The notes: generated by a model not told the origin, from the letters alone. Positions 1 through 10,059 are shown, counted from the stretch's first letter. The stretch: 64,000 nt of DNA from Rikenella microfusus DSM 15922 (GCF_000427365.1 NZ_KE386488.1:2453882-2517881), one strand, 5' to 3'. Translations and numbers: made by a program.

Positions 1-1
1 G

Positions 2-388
2 GAGTACAAATTTACCGAACGGGCGGTGGATACCCGGACGGGAGCTGTCGTGATTCGCGTCCTGTTTCCCAATCCGGAACGGTATCTGGGGCCGGGGCAG
101 TATGTCAAGGTGAATGCCAATGTCGGGGGAGGTACGGGCACGGTGCTGGTGCCCCAGCGCTCCGTCGTGCAGAGTCAGGGGGTCAATAGCGTCTATGTGG
201 TCGGGAAAGACAGTACGGTGGAATACCGGAAAGTGGAGCTGGGCGACACTTACGGTTCGGAGTGGGGAATCGTGGAGGGGCTGAGGCCGGGGGAATGGGT
301 GCTGACGGAAGGGTTGCTCAAAGTCCGCAGCGGGATGAAAATCGTACCCGAGCCGATCGCTGCGTCGGACTCGGTCGCGCATAAATAG
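2..388 (+). CDS. RND efflux periplasmic adaptor, C-terminal fragment
   Basis: The reading frame is open from the first complete codon of the window, so only the last 128 residues of a membrane-fusion protein are present. The segment has the beta-barrel and membrane-proximal domains of AcrA/MexA-type adaptors (VLVPQRSVVQ, then VVEGLRPGEWVLTEGLLKVR near the end). Adaptors of this family bridge the inner-membrane RND pump and the outer-membrane channel in the periplasm. The stop lies 14 bases before the pump gene and the channel gene follows, so this is the first gene of a three-gene efflux operon. The true start lies outside the window. Confidence 0.9.
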   Translation, partial: EYKFTERAVDTRTGAVVIRVLFPNPERYLGPGQYVKVNANVGGGTGTVLVPQRSVVQSQGVNSVYVVGKDSTVEYRKVELGDTYGSEWGIVEGLRPGEWVLTEGLLKVRSGMKIVPEPIAASDSVAHK

Positions 389-402
389 GGGAGGGCATAG
401 CA

Positions 403-3400
403 ATGATTAATTTCTTTATACGCCGTCCTATTTTCGCGATGGTGATTTCGATCATTATCGTCATTCTCGGCATTCTGTCGATCCGTTCGCTGCCGGTGGA
501 ACAATATCCGGACATTACGCCTCCGAACGTCGAAGTGTCGGCTACTTATCAGGGGGCCGACGCGGTGACGGTGGACGAGGCGGTGGCCACTCCCGTGGGA
601 CAGAGCATCATGGGGGTGAGCGACATGCTTTACATGCAGACCACCAGCGCCAGCGACGGAACGATGGGGCTGACAGCCACGTTCGCAGTGGGGTCCGATC
701 CCGACATGAACGCGGTTTTCACCCAGAACCGGGTGGCGACGGCCACGCCGATGCTGCCTTCGACGGTGCGCCAGCAAGGGCTGACGACGGTCAAGTCGAT
801 GAGCGGGTTCCTGATGGTCTTCGCCGTTTACAGCGACGGCCGTTACGACGATAATTTCCTGGCCAATTACGCCTATATCAATATCCAGAACGAACTGTTG
901 AAGATCGACGGAGTGGGGAAGGTGCAGATTATGGGATCGGGCGAGTACTCGATGCGTATCTGGATCAAACCCGATGTGTTGGATTATCTGAACGTTTCGC
1001 TGGCGGACATCACCTCGGCCGTCGAAGCGCAGAGCGGGGTGTTTCCGGCCGGGAAGCTGGGCGGGGAGCCGAGTCCGGAGGGGACGGAGTTCACCTATAC
1101 CGTAACGATGCCGCCGCAGATCAATTCCGCGGAAGAGTATGCGAATATCGTGATCCGCACGTTGCCGGACGGCGGGCAGGTGCGGCTGGGCGATGTGGCC
1201 CGCGTTGAGCTCGGCAGTCAGACTTACGGCGTCAGTTCGATGTTCAACGAGCATCCGGCGGCGATGATCGCCGTATATCAGGCTCCCGGCAGCAATGCGA
1301 TGCAAGTGGGGGGAGCGGTGAAGGCCAAAATGGAAGATATATCGCAGGATTTCAACGACGGCATCTCGTATGATGTGGTGGTGGACGCCACCCGATCCAT
1401 CGAGTCCGGAGTCAATGACATCATCGTGACGTTGCTGATCGCGCTCGTGCTGGTCGTGCTGATTATTTACCTGTTCATACAGGACGTGCGGGCCATGATC
1501 GTGCCGGTCGTGGCGATACCGGTGTCGCTCGTGGGGGCGTTCATGCTGTTTCCGCTGTTGGGATTTTCGGTCAATATTTTTTCGTTGCTGGGGTTGATTC
1601 TCGCCATCGGGCTGGTGGTGGACGACGCCATCGTGGTGATCGAGGCGGTGCAGGTCAATATCGCGAACGGAATGAATCCCAAACAGGCTACGCGGGCGGC
1701 CATGAAGTCCGTGGCTTCGCCGATCATCGCCACGACCGTCGTGCTGACGGCGGTATTCATCCCCGTTTCGTTCATCGGCGGCATTACGGGACGGCTCTAC
1801 CAGCAGTTCGCCATAACGATCGCCTTGTCGGTCGTCATTTCGTCTTTCAATGCCCTGACCCTGTCGCCGGCTTTGTGTTCGTTGGTACTGCGGAGCAGGA
1901 AACCGGCCACGAAAGGTTTTTTCGGCCTGTTCAACCGCTGGTTCGACCGCCGGGTGGAGGGGTATCTGAGTTTTTCCAAAACGATTGCTCGGCACGGCGT
2001 GCGGACGCTGGTGTTCATCGCCGTGGTCGGCGGGGCTATTTTCGGATTGATGCGGGCGATTCCGGACGGATTCTTGCCGCAGGAAGATCAGGGCTACCTG
2101 ATGATCGGGATCAATCTGCCCAATGCGGCTTCCGCGGAGCGCACCGAAAAGGCGGTAACCGAAATTCAGCGGATCGTCTCCCGGCTGCCGGAAGTCCGGT
2201 ACACGGCCGGCGTATCGGGTTTCAACATGCTGTCGGGCGTGGCGTCGTCCAACAGCGGCGTGCTGTTCGTGACGCTGGTGGATTACAGCCAGCGTAAAGT
2301 GACGGCCATGGAACTGGTCGATCGGCTCAACGGCGAATTGTACGTGGCGGTGAACGATGCGCAGGCTTATGCGTTCCAGACACCTTCCATACCGGGGTTG
2401 GGAACGACTTCGGGCGTTTCGCTGGTCGTGCAGGACAGGGGCGGGAACGGCATCCCTTACCTGGCGCGTCATACCGACGAATTTCTGGAAAAAGCCAGGC
2501 GATTGCCCGAAATATCGACCATCACGTCGCAGTTCGATGCCGGAGTGCCGCAGCGCAAAGTGGTGATCGACGAGAACCAGGCGTTCCAGCAAGGCGTGTC
2601 GCTCGATGAGATTCACAGCGTGCTTTCCACCTACCTGGGCGGGGCGTATATCAATAATTTCAACCGTTTCGGCAAGATATACCAGACTTACGTGCAGAGC
2701 GAGGCGCAGTACCGGCAGTCGAAAGACGACCTGATGAACTATTTCGTGACCAATGCCGACGGTCAGAGCGTGCCGCTGGCGTCGTTCGTTTCGATCGAAG
2801 ATACGACGGGCGTGGAGTTCGTCAGCCAGTTCAACCTCTACCGGTCGATCGCCCTGAATGCGAATGCTTCGAGCGAATACTCTTCGACGCAGGCCATGGA
2901 CGCTTTGCAGGCGCTGGCCGATTCGACGCTGCCCAAAGATATGGGCATCGCGTGGAGCGGCATGTCGTTCCAGGAACGTAATGCTTCGGGCGGAGGGATG
3001 GGGGCGTTCGTCATCGCGGTGGTTTTCGTGTTTCTGATCCTCGCGGCGCTCTACGAAAGCTGGACGCTGCCGTGGTCGATCCTGCTGGGGGTACCGTTCG
3101 CCGTTTTCGGGGCCATGGTGTTCATTTTCTGCGCACACCTGCTCGATCCGGTTTATGTGGACAATATCTTTATGCAGATTTCGCTCATCCTGCTGATTGG
3201 GCTTTCGGCCAAAAATGCGATCCTGATCGTGGAGTATGCCAACGACGCCTATTTCGGCGAAGGGAAGGACATCCTGTCCGCGGCGATGGAGGCCGCCCGG
3301 CTGAGGTTCCGGCCGATCGTCATGACGGCGCTGGCGTTCCTGTTGGGCGTATCGCCGTTGATTTTCGCCAGCGGGGCTTCGTCCGTGGCCCAGACGGTAA

Positions 3401-3561
3401 TGGGCGTGGCCCTGGTTGGGGGCATGGGCCTCGCGACCCTGTTCGGGGTGTTCGTTTACCCGGCTTTGTATGCTTTTATCGCGAAAGTGGGGCGGTTCGA
3501 CCGCATCCGCGAACGCAGACTTAACGACCTGAAAGATGAAAAAAGTGAGAAACAGGCATAG
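403..3561 (+). CDS. RND multidrug efflux pump, AcrB/MexB (HAE1) type
   Basis: 1052 residues, the normal length for a hydrophobe/amphiphile RND transporter. The N-terminus is canonical (MINFFIRRPIFAMVISIIIV) with the first membrane helix. The proton-relay aspartates sit in VVDDAIVV near residue 407, and the TM10 lysine is in LSAKNAILIVEY near 936. Two large periplasmic loops lie between TM1-2 and TM7-8. The protein exchanges protons for lipophilic drugs, bile acids or detergents in complex with the adaptor before it and the channel after it. The next gene starts inside its 3' end (26-base overlap), implying translational coupling. The substrate cannot be read from the sequence. Confidence 0.96.
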   Translation: MINFFIRRPIFAMVISIIIVILGILSIRSLPVEQYPDITPPNVEVSATYQGADAVTVDEAVATPVGQSIMGVSDMLYMQTTSASDGTMGLTATFAVGSDPDMNAVFTQNRVATATPMLPSTVRQQGLTTVKSMSGFLMVFAVYSDGRYDDNFLANYAYINIQNELLKIDGVGKVQIMGSGEYSMRIWIKPDVLDYLNVSLADITSAVEAQSGVFPAGKLGGEPSPEGTEFTYTVTMPPQINSAEEYANIVIRTLPDGGQVRLGDVARVELGSQTYGVSSMFNEHPAAMIAVYQAPGSNAMQVGGAVKAKMEDISQDFNDGISYDVVVDATRSIESGVNDIIVTLLIALVLVVLIIYLFIQDVRAMIVPVVAIPVSLVGAFMLFPLLGFSVNIFSLLGLILAIGLVVDDAIVVIEAVQVNIANGMNPKQATRAAMKSVASPIIATTVVLTAVFIPVSFIGGITGRLYQQFAITIALSVVISSFNALTLSPALCSLVLRSRKPATKGFFGLFNRWFDRRVEGYLSFSKTIARHGVRTLVFIAVVGGAIFGLMRAIPDGFLPQEDQGYLMIGINLPNAASAERTEKAVTEIQRIVSRLPEVRYTAGVSGFNMLSGVASSNSGVLFVTLVDYSQRKVTAMELVDRLNGELYVAVNDAQAYAFQTPSIPGLGTTSGVSLVVQDRGGNGIPYLARHTDEFLEKARRLPEISTITSQFDAGVPQRKVVIDENQAFQQGVSLDEIHSVLSTYLGGAYINNFNRFGKIYQTYVQSEAQYRQSKDDLMNYFVTNADGQSVPLASFVSIEDTTGVEFVSQFNLYRSIALNANASSEYSSTQAMDALQALADSTLPKDMGIAWSGMSFQERNASGGGMGAFVIAVVFVFLILAALYESWTLPWSILLGVPFAVFGAMVFIFCAHLLDPVYVDNIFMQISLILLIGLSAKNAILIVEYANDAYFGEGKDILSAAMEAARLRFRPIVMTALAFLLGVSPLIFASGASSVAQTVMGVALVGGMGLATLFGVFVYPALYAFIAKVGRFDRIRERRLNDLKDEKSEKQA

Positions 3562-4921
3562 TGGGGCGGCTGTAATGGCCGCAGTCCTTTGGTTCACGGG
3601 CTGTGCCGTGGGGCCGACGTTCAAGTCGCCCGAAGTGGCTCTGCCGTCGGCTTATCTGTATGATTCGGTCGCCTCGCGGGGCGATACGGTGGTCAATCTG
3701 GCGTGGTGGGAGAACTTCGGCGATCCGATGCTTACGGGGTTGATCGAACAGGCGCTGGACAGCAACCGGAACCTGGCGGTGGCGGCTTCGAGGATCGAGC
3801 AGGCGAGGTTGCAGCTCAAATCGGCCCGGGCCGAATTCGGTCCGGCGGTCGGTCTGGGTATCCGGGGCGAAGGGACTTATACCGACCGTACCGGTATCGT
3901 GCAGCAGTATGCTGTCGAGCCGAACATTACCTGGGAGATCGACCTGTTCGGCAAGCTGCGCCGCACGGCGGAATCGGCCCGCGCCCGGATGCTGGCTACG
4001 GAACAGAACTATCGTTCTGTGATGCTGTCGCTGGCGGCCGAGGTAGCGACTTCGTATTTCGATCTGTTGCAGTACGATATGTCGTTGCGGATCGCCCGTG
4101 AAACTTACGGGTTGCGGAGGGCGTCGCAGGACATTATCGATTCGCTGGTCTATTACGGCATGTCGTCTGCGGTCGATTTGGAACAGGCGCGAAGTCTGAC
4201 GGCGACGGCTGCCGCGGCGATTCCGCAGTACGAACGGGCGAAAGCGCAGACCGAAATGGCTCTGTGCGCCCTGTTGGGACAGAATCCGCATCCGTTCGAG
4301 GTGGACGGCACCCGTTTGTTCACGTCGGTTTTGCTGCCCGCCGAAGTTCCGGCCGGTTTGCCCGCTTCGCTGCTCGACCGTCGGCCGGACATCCGACAGG
4401 CCTATTACGAAGTGGCGTCGGCGACGGCCGAGGTAGGCGTCGCCGTTGCGAACCGCTATCCTTCCCTTACATTGACTGGTGAAGGCGGGTTGCTTTCTTC
4501 GACGTTGAAAGGGTTGTTTCGCGGCAATCCTTTCGGTTGGTCGGCTTCGCTTTCGGTCGCCGAGCCGCTTTTCGCCTGGGGCAAGAACAAACGGGCCGAA
4601 GAGATCGCCCGGGAAGAGAACCGGCAGGCGGTACTGAATTACGAACAGACGGTGATCACGGCTCTGGGCGAGGTGGAGAGCGCCCTGGCAGGCGTTGCGA
4701 CCTATCGGGCGCAGGCGGAGCGTTACCGCGAACTGCTCCGGGCTACGCGGGCGACTCAGGTGCTGACGCAGGAGTTGTACCGCAACGGATCGAACACTTA
4801 TCTGGATGTGCTGGATGCGGAACGGGAGTTGTTTTCGACGCAGATCGGTTTTTCGGAAGTATTGTCGGCGCAGCTGGCTGAATACGTTTCGCTTTACAAG
4901 GCGTTGGGCGGGGGATGGTAG
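3536..4921 (+). CDS. outer-membrane efflux lipoprotein, TolC/NodT family
   Basis: 461 residues, typical for the NodT subgroup of outer-membrane factors. The signal peptide ends in a lipobox (WFTG-C, Cys23), followed by the family's AVGPTFKSPEV start. The duplicated TolC repeat can be followed through the two halves, including SLLDRRPDIRQAYYEV, the hallmark of the family. It should trimerise into the exit duct for the RND pump encoded upstream. It overlaps the pump gene by 26 bases. No terminator hairpin is obvious directly after the stop. Confidence 0.94.
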   Translation: MKKVRNRHSGAAVMAAVLWFTGCAVGPTFKSPEVALPSAYLYDSVASRGDTVVNLAWWENFGDPMLTGLIEQALDSNRNLAVAASRIEQARLQLKSARAEFGPAVGLGIRGEGTYTDRTGIVQQYAVEPNITWEIDLFGKLRRTAESARARMLATEQNYRSVMLSLAAEVATSYFDLLQYDMSLRIARETYGLRRASQDIIDSLVYYGMSSAVDLEQARSLTATAAAAIPQYERAKAQTEMALCALLGQNPHPFEVDGTRLFTSVLLPAEVPAGLPASLLDRRPDIRQAYYEVASATAEVGVAVANRYPSLTLTGEGGLLSSTLKGLFRGNPFGWSASLSVAEPLFAWGKNKRAEEIAREENRQAVLNYEQTVITALGEVESALAGVATYRAQAERYRELLRATRATQVLTQELYRNGSNTYLDVLDAERELFSTQIGFSEVLSAQLAEYVSLYKALGGGW

Positions 4922-5311
4922 GGGAAGTGCCGGGTTGGAAGCGGATAAACCGAACGGTTCCGTCGGTGGCGGCCAGGGGCTAAGTCCGGACACGGCGTCC
5001 GACGTGGGCCGGCGGTGCGGATCGTAAAGAATATGACCGGCGCGTCGCCTGGGGCCGGATACCGACGGGCGATCGCAAAAATAACATAAAGATAACATAC
5101 CCGTCTGTATATTGAACGAACGCTGGTTTATTTTTGACAGCGCGATATACGATTTTGCCGGAAGATATGGCTGTTTTTCGGTTGTTTCCGGTCTGTGTCC
5201 GTCTGGGGGAAAGAGCAATTCCGTTCCGGTCCCCGGGAAGGAGATCCCGGTCCGGATAAAGTCATATGTGCGTACCTGTTTTTATTCTGTCGGACAATAC
5301 TTTACCTGCAT
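4922..5311. other. intergenic region, no gene recognised
   Basis: 390 bases between the efflux operon and the DedA gene. Short open frames cross it but have no RBS, no conserved features and poor codon use. The segment 5085-5120 is locally AT-rich and could hold the DedA promoter, but I cannot match the TTTG/TAnnTTTG consensus convincingly. Nothing else is seen. Confidence 0.5.
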
Positions 5312-5974
5312 ATGGACTTGATCCAGTCTGCGCTCGATTTTGTCGTGCATATCGACGCTCATCTGATTCGTTTGGCGGTCGTTTACGGCGTTTGGCTCTA
5401 TGCGATTCTGTTCGTGATTATCTTCTGCGAAACGGGATTGGTCGTGACTCCGTTCCTGCCGGGCGATTCGTTGCTGTTCGTGGCGGGTACGCTCTGTGCG
5501 TTACCGGGAAGTCCGATGGACGTGCGTCTGTTGGCGGTCATACTGATCGTAGCGGCTGTGTCGGGCGATACGGTCAATTATTCGGTGGGCAGGGTATTCG
5601 GGAAAAGATTGTTCCGAAACCCCGATTCCCGGATATTCAAACCGGCGTATTTGCGGAAAACGCATGAGTTTTATGAAAAACACGGAGAAAAAACGATCGT
5701 TCTGGCGCGGTTCGTCCCCATTGTCCGGACGTTCGCTCCTTTCGTTGCCGGAATGGGACGTATGCACTATCGGCGTTTTTTGATCTATAACGTGGTCGGG
5801 GGCGTTGTCTGGGTGTTGTTGTTTATCTGCGTCGGGTATTTTTTCGGCAGTCTGCCGTTCGTGCAGCGAAACCTGAAACTGTTGATGTTGGGGATAATCG
5901 TACTGTCGGTCCTGCCGGTCGGGATAGAAGCCTGGAGAATGCGGCGAAAAAAGGAAACCGTTTCCGGCGCGTAG
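5312..5974 (+). CDS. DedA/SNARE-associated family membrane protein
   Basis: 220 residues from the ATG at 5312; upstream in-frame codons exist but read like non-coding sequence. Several hydrophobic helices are present, with the DedA hallmarks [12 protein letters not shown] near the N-terminus and [17 protein letters not shown] near the middle (the RFxPxxRxxxPxxAG re-entrant motif). DedA proteins are inner-membrane proteins needed for envelope homeostasis; several members flip undecaprenyl phosphate or phosphatidylethanolamine. Which of these applies here cannot be told. It appears monocistronic and ends in a strong shared terminator. Confidence 0.9.
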   Translation: MDLIQSALDFVVHIDAHLIRLAVVYGVWLYAILFVIIFCETGLVVTPFLPGDSLLFVAGTLCALPGSPMDVRLLAVILIVAAVSGDTVNYSVGRVFGKRLFRNPDSRIFKPAYLRKTHEFYEKHGEKTIVLARFVPIVRTFAPFVAGMGRMHYRRFLIYNVVGGVVWVLLFICVGYFFGSLPFVQRNLKLLMLGIIVLSVLPVGIEAWRMRRKKETVSGA

Positions 5975-5994
5975 CGATTCGTGATGCGGGAACA

Positions 5995-6037
5995 AAACGG
6001 AGGGGGCTATGCATAATTTGCATAGCCCCCTCCGTTT
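5995..6037. terminator. bidirectional terminator between dedA-like gene and htpG
   Basis: A perfect 19-bp inverted repeat (5995-6013 and 6019-6037) with a 5-base loop, beginning AAACGGAGGGGGC. It lies between two convergent genes, and the A/T ends of the stem give U-rich tails in both directions. Confidence 0.9.
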
Positions 6038-6051
6038 GAAAATCGTAGCGG

Positions 6052-8127
6052 TTATTTTTGCCGTTCGGCCGATTTGCCGACTACCTCTACGCTGCGTTTG
6101 ATGAACCGGGTCAGCGCTTCGCCTTTCAGCATGCCGTTCGCCAGCAGGGCCAGATCGACCAGCTGGCCGACGACGACGTTTTCGGAACCCGCTTTGCGCA
6201 GGACATCTTTCCGCTTGCCCTCGATTTCGCCGATCTTGGCTTCGATCGCGGCCCGTTTGTCTTTTTCTTCCTGCGAAATGTCCTCCTCCTTCTTGTCTTT
6301 GAGAAGTTCCGCGAGGGCCGATTTTTCGTTTTCGGCGGCCTCCAGATTCTTATCCAACGGAGCCAGCTCCTCGCCGGCGGCATTCTGAGTCTCGCCCAAT
6401 ACTTCGATGACCAGCGGATGGTTGCCGTTTACCACGACGTTGTAGCTGTCCGGCATCTCGCCGTAGAAACTGTACATGCCGCCGCCCACTTTCGACATGT
6501 CTTTCATACGCCGCATGAACTCGCCCTGCGTGATGATGATCGGCGCGGCGGCCGGATCCATCGCTTCGAACTGGACGTGAAAATGGCTTTTGGCATCGGT
6601 CGGCAACTGCGATTCGAATACCGGCGTCAGCAGTTGCTGCTGCGCCGTAGTGAGGGCCATCGCCAGTTGTTCGTCTTTCTCGATCAGCTTCTCGACCGTA
6701 TCGGCATCCACGCGCGTAAAGCGCCAGTCGCTGTGCTTGTTTTCCAGGAAAGCGATGAAATGGGCTTCCAGCGGGCTGTCCATCACCAGTACGTCGTATC
6801 CTTTGGCGTGCGCCGCTTCGATGAAGCTGTGCTGCGCGACCGGATCGTTGCTGTACAGGTGGACGATCTTGCCGTTCTTGTCGGTCTGGCTGCCTTTGAC
6901 GACCTCTGTATATTCGTCGAGGGTGAAGTATTTGCCTTCGGTATTCTTGAGCAGGGTGAACTCTCCGGCGCGTTCGCCGAATTTCTCTTCGCTGACGATA
7001 CCGTATTGGATAAAGAGCTTCAGGTCGTCCCATTTGTTTTCGTAGTCGGGCCGGCCGTTTTTGAACAGATCGGCGAGCCGGTCGGCCACTTTCTTGGTGA
7101 TGTAACCCGAAATCTTCTTCACGTTACTGTCGCTTTGCAGGTAGCTCCGCGAGACGTTCAGCGGGATGTCCGGCGAGTCGATCACCCCGTGCAGCAGAGT
7201 CAGAAAATCGGGTACGATCCCTTCCACCGAGTCGGTTACATAGACCTGGTTCGAATAGAGCTGGATCTTGTTTTTCTGGATCTCGAAGTTGTTCTTGATC
7301 TTCGGGAAATAGAGGATACCGGTCAGGTTGAACGGGTAATCCACGTTCAGGTGGATGTGGAACAGCGGCTCGTCGGCCATCGGGTAGAGTTTCCGGTAAA
7401 ACTCCGCATACTGGTCTTCGGTGATTTCGGTCGGTTTCCGCATCCACAACGGATGGGTGTCGTTGATGATGTTGTCCTTGTCGGTCGCGACGTATTTGCC
7501 GTCTTCCCACTTTTGCTCTTTGCCGAACGCGATCGGTACGGGCAGGAACGAACAGTATTTTTTCAGAAGGGCCTCGATCCGCGTTTTTTCGCCAAACTCT
7601 GCGCTGTCTTCCGCCAGGTAAAGCACGATGTCGGTACCCCGTTCCGCTTTGTCGGTCGGTTCCAGCGTAAAGTCAGGGGTGCCGTCGCAGGCCCATTTGA
7701 CGGCCTGCGCCCCTTCTCGGTACGATTTGGTGATCACTTCGACTTTCGAGGCCACCATGAATGCCGAGTAGAAACCCAACCCGAAGTGGCCGATAATGCC
7801 GCTCTGGTTTTCGTATTTCTTCATGAACTCTTCGGCCCCGGAGAAAGCGATCTGGTTGATGTATTTATTGACCTCCTCTTCGGTCATACCGACCCCGCGG
7901 TCCGAAACGGTCAGTTTTTTGCCTTTTTCGTCCAGTTCCACGCGGATGGTCAGGTCGCCCAATTCGCCGCCGAATTCGCCCATCGAGCTGAGCGCCTTGA
8001 GTTTGGTGGTGGCATCCACGGCATTCGAGATCAGCTCGCGCAGGAAAATTTCGTGGTCGGAATAGAGGAATTTCTTGATAATCGGAAAGATGTTCTCGGT
8101 AGTTACCCCGATTTTACCTTTTTGCAT
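6052..8127 (-). CDS. htpG: HtpG, bacterial Hsp90 chaperone
   Basis: 691 residues. The N-terminal GHKL ATPase domain is complete: ELISNAVDA (Asn/Asp binding Mg-ATP), SDRGVGM, and IGHFGLGFYSAFMVA. The middle domain (YLQSDSNVKKI region) and C-terminal dimerisation domain follow, with a charged lysine/glutamate insert near residues 600-625. HtpG is a cytosolic ATP-dependent chaperone that remodels client proteins with DnaK. It has no close operon partner and shares a terminator with the convergent DedA-like gene. Confidence 0.97.
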   Translation of the reverse strand: MQKGKIGVTTENIFPIIKKFLYSDHEIFLRELISNAVDATTKLKALSSMGEFGGELGDLTIRVELDEKGKKLTVSDRGVGMTEEEVNKYINQIAFSGAEEFMKKYENQSGIIGHFGLGFYSAFMVASKVEVITKSYREGAQAVKWACDGTPDFTLEPTDKAERGTDIVLYLAEDSAEFGEKTRIEALLKKYCSFLPVPIAFGKEQKWEDGKYVATDKDNIINDTHPLWMRKPTEITEDQYAEFYRKLYPMADEPLFHIHLNVDYPFNLTGILYFPKIKNNFEIQKNKIQLYSNQVYVTDSVEGIVPDFLTLLHGVIDSPDIPLNVSRSYLQSDSNVKKISGYITKKVADRLADLFKNGRPDYENKWDDLKLFIQYGIVSEEKFGERAGEFTLLKNTEGKYFTLDEYTEVVKGSQTDKNGKIVHLYSNDPVAQHSFIEAAHAKGYDVLVMDSPLEAHFIAFLENKHSDWRFTRVDADTVEKLIEKDEQLAMALTTAQQQLLTPVFESQLPTDAKSHFHVQFEAMDPAAAPIIITQGEFMRRMKDMSKVGGGMYSFYGEMPDSYNVVVNGNHPLVIEVLGETQNAAGEELAPLDKNLEAAENEKSALAELLKDKKEEDISQEEKDKRAAIEAKIGEIEGKRKDVLRKAGSENVVVGQLVDLALLANGMLKGEALTRFIKRSVEVVGKSAERQK

Positions 8128-8243
8128 ATCGTCGTGTTTTTATGTGATTCATTCCGGATTTTACGGTTTACACTGTAATGCAACTCCTGTGCCATGTCGC
8201 TGCGTGGCAGTTTTCCATGACAGAGTGTCAGGGGAGGGATGTC

Positions 8244-8283
8244 AAAAAAAAGAACGCACCGCCCCGAGCAGAGGGCGGTGCGT
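8244..8283 (-). terminator. terminator of the PfkB kinase gene
   Basis: Inverted repeat ACGCACCGCCC (8254-8264) and GGGCGGTGCGT (8273-8283), followed on the minus strand by a T run (A run at 8244-8250 on the plus strand). It lies directly after the kinase stop at 8303. Confidence 0.88.
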
Positions 8284-8302
8284 CCGGTACGGTGCGCAGG
8301 TT

Positions 8303-9310
8303 TTACCGGTCGCGGACGACGCTCCGACCGGCTTCGATTTCTGCGATAAGCGGCCGGATGGTGTCCCATGCGTCGTCGGGAAGTTCGGCGCCCAGCGTTT
8401 CTATGCTTTTGCTCGATACGACCGCTCCCATTTCGCCGCATTGCCTGAGCGACAGTCCCCGGACGAAGCCGTGCAGGAAACCGGCGGCGTAGAGGTCGCC
8501 GGCTCCGGTCTTATCCACCGGCCGGGCGTCGATCGTGCCGATCCGGCAGCGTTCCGCGCCCCGGGCGACCAGCGAACCTTTCGGCCCGATTTTGACGACG
8601 ACGATACCGCACCGGGGGGCCAGTGCTTCCAACGCTTGTTCCGGAATACCGCGCCCGGTGAGGGCCGCCGCTTCGTCTTCGTTGGCGAAAAGGATATCGA
8701 CATACCGGTCGATCAGCCGGTCGGCGTACTCCCTGAACTCGCGGATCACGGTGAAGCTGGCGGCGTCGAGCGCGACTTTTACTCTTGCGATTTTTGCGGT
8801 CCGCATCGCGGACTCGATAACGTCGGGACAGTTGAGCAGATACCCTTCGACGAACAGTACCCGGTATCCCGCGAAGTTTTCCGGGGTGATATGGCGGGTT
8901 CCGATTTCCAGCGCCGCGCCGAGATAGGTGAGCATGGTGCGTTCGCCGTCGGGAAGCACCATCGAGATGCATTTGCCGGACGGGGTGGTCGGCGAAACGC
9001 CGAGCAGGGGTCTGATGTGTTTTCGTTGCTGATATTTGCGGAACGCTTCGCCGGTCGGATCGGCGCCGATATGTCCCACGTAAGCGGCCGGACTGCCGAG
9101 GTTGGCTACGCCTCCGATCATGTTGGCCGCCGATCCTCCGGCGGCTATGCTCTGGGGCAGATGTCCGATTTTGCTCATCATCCGGTGGTGCTGTTCGCCG
9201 CCGATCAGGTACATGCCGCCGCGTTCGACGCCCAATTCCCGGAGGATGCTTTCGTCCGGAATTCGTACCAGTATGTCGGTCAGTGCGTTACCCAGTCCTA
9301 TGATTGCCAT
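8303..9310 (-). CDS. PfkB-family kinase, adenosine/ribokinase type
   Basis: 335 residues. The N-terminal substrate motif GLGNALTDILV, the glycine-rich segment AAGGSAANMIGG (PfkB signature 1) and the C-terminal DKTGAGDLYAAGFL (signature 2, with the catalytic base Asp and anion hole) place it in the ribokinase superfamily. The closest group by eye is the adenosine-kinase-like proteins common in Bacteroidetes, which phosphorylate a nucleoside or sugar with ATP. Exact substrate is not decidable here. A TACCTTTG -7 element is visible on the minus strand at 9342-9349, upstream of the start. Confidence 0.88.
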   Translation of the reverse strand: MAIIGLGNALTDILVRIPDESILRELGVERGGMYLIGGEQHHRMMSKIGHLPQSIAAGGSAANMIGGVANLGSPAAYVGHIGADPTGEAFRKYQQRKHIRPLLGVSPTTPSGKCISMVLPDGERTMLTYLGAALEIGTRHITPENFAGYRVLFVEGYLLNCPDVIESAMRTAKIARVKVALDAASFTVIREFREYADRLIDRYVDILFANEDEAAALTGRGIPEQALEALAPRCGIVVVKIGPKGSLVARGAERCRIGTIDARPVDKTGAGDLYAAGFLHGFVRGLSLRQCGEMGAVVSSKSIETLGAELPDDAWDTIRPLIAEIEAGRSVVRDR

Positions 9311-9355
9311 TTTTGTCCGTGCTGTATTTGAAAAACGGAGGCAAAGGTAAAATTT

Positions 9356-9958
9356 TTACGGCTTTTCGAAGTGCATGTAATCTTTTACGGAGGTCCATGA
9401 CCCGCCCCAGCGCCAGCCTAACTGCCGAAAATACCGGACCAGGAAAGAGGCTGCGGTAATCGTTCCGGGTATCTGCGGATCGTACTGTCCGCAGGCAGGG
9501 ATAATCCGGCCGTTGCGCAAAACGGCCGGATTCCGGAACGGGTTGATGTCGATGGCCCGACCGTAGGCGTGGGCGGAGAGACGGGCGGTCCGGAACGTGG
9601 TTTTGGGTCGGTAGTGGAAACCGTAGGTGTTGTTCAGCGTATCCATCGAAGTTCCGTTGTCGGGCTTGTCGAATTTGATGGGGATTGCGCTCTGCACGGG
9701 GAAACGCCGGGCTTTGATCTCGCGGAAAATTTGCCGGATATCGTCGGCAGCCTCCCGGTGGATGACGATCTGCCCCCGATGGAGCCGGCCGTCGAAAGAG
9801 TAGTATTCGACATCGACGAGCGTAAGCATGCGGACGATGCTGTCGGGCGCCGAGGTTCCCGCGATCGCTTCTTCGAAGGTTTGCCTGGAATCGACGACAA
9901 TGTCGCCGGCCGGCGGCGCTACGGCGAAAACAAGTGATAAGAGGACGGTAATGAGCAT
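9356..9958 (-). CDS. secreted M15-family peptidase (VanY-like D,D-carboxypeptidase)
   Basis: 200 residues with an N-terminal signal sequence (MLITVLLSLVFAVAPPAGD). The zinc-site motif SAHAYGRAIDINP (His about 130, Asp about 137) and the C-terminal YMHFEKP supply the HxxxxxxD...HxE-like ligands of the M15 family, probably subfamily M15C/M15_4. These enzymes trim peptidoglycan stem peptides in the periplasm. The stop is 45 bases upstream of the kinase start on the same strand, so the two may be co-transcribed, but the kinase also has its own -7 element. Confidence 0.85.
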   Translation of the reverse strand: MLITVLLSLVFAVAPPAGDIVVDSRQTFEEAIAGTSAPDSIVRMLTLVDVEYYSFDGRLHRGQIVIHREAADDIRQIFREIKARRFPVQSAIPIKFDKPDNGTSMDTLNNTYGFHYRPKTTFRTARLSAHAYGRAIDINPFRNPAVLRNGRIIPACGQYDPQIPGTITAASFLVRYFRQLGWRWGGSWTSVKDYMHFEKP

Positions 9959-10029
9959 GATACGACTGTGTTGTTCCCGGTTCCGGAGTTTAAAATTAAG
10001 TTTTTTCGGGGTGTCGAAGCATTTTGTTT

Positions 10030-10059
10030 TTTGAAAATCCCGAAAATAGTGTACTTTTG
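10030..10059 (+). promoter_or_regulatory. Bacteroidetes-type promoter of tRNA-Pro
   Basis: TTTG at 10030-10033 and TACTTTTG at 10052-10059, separated by 18 bases, match the Bacteroidetes sigma consensus TTTG-N19-TAnnTTTG. The -7 element ends 15 bases before the tRNA. Confidence 0.75.

Noticed and set aside
250-3624. 1124-residue open frame on the minus strand across the RND pump gene
   Set aside because: It is the antisense shadow of a clear AcrB-type gene in GC-rich DNA; the translation is Arg/His/Gln-rich without domains.
6058-8178. 706-residue open frame opposite htpG
   Set aside because: Shadow of htpG on the other strand; no motifs and no start context.
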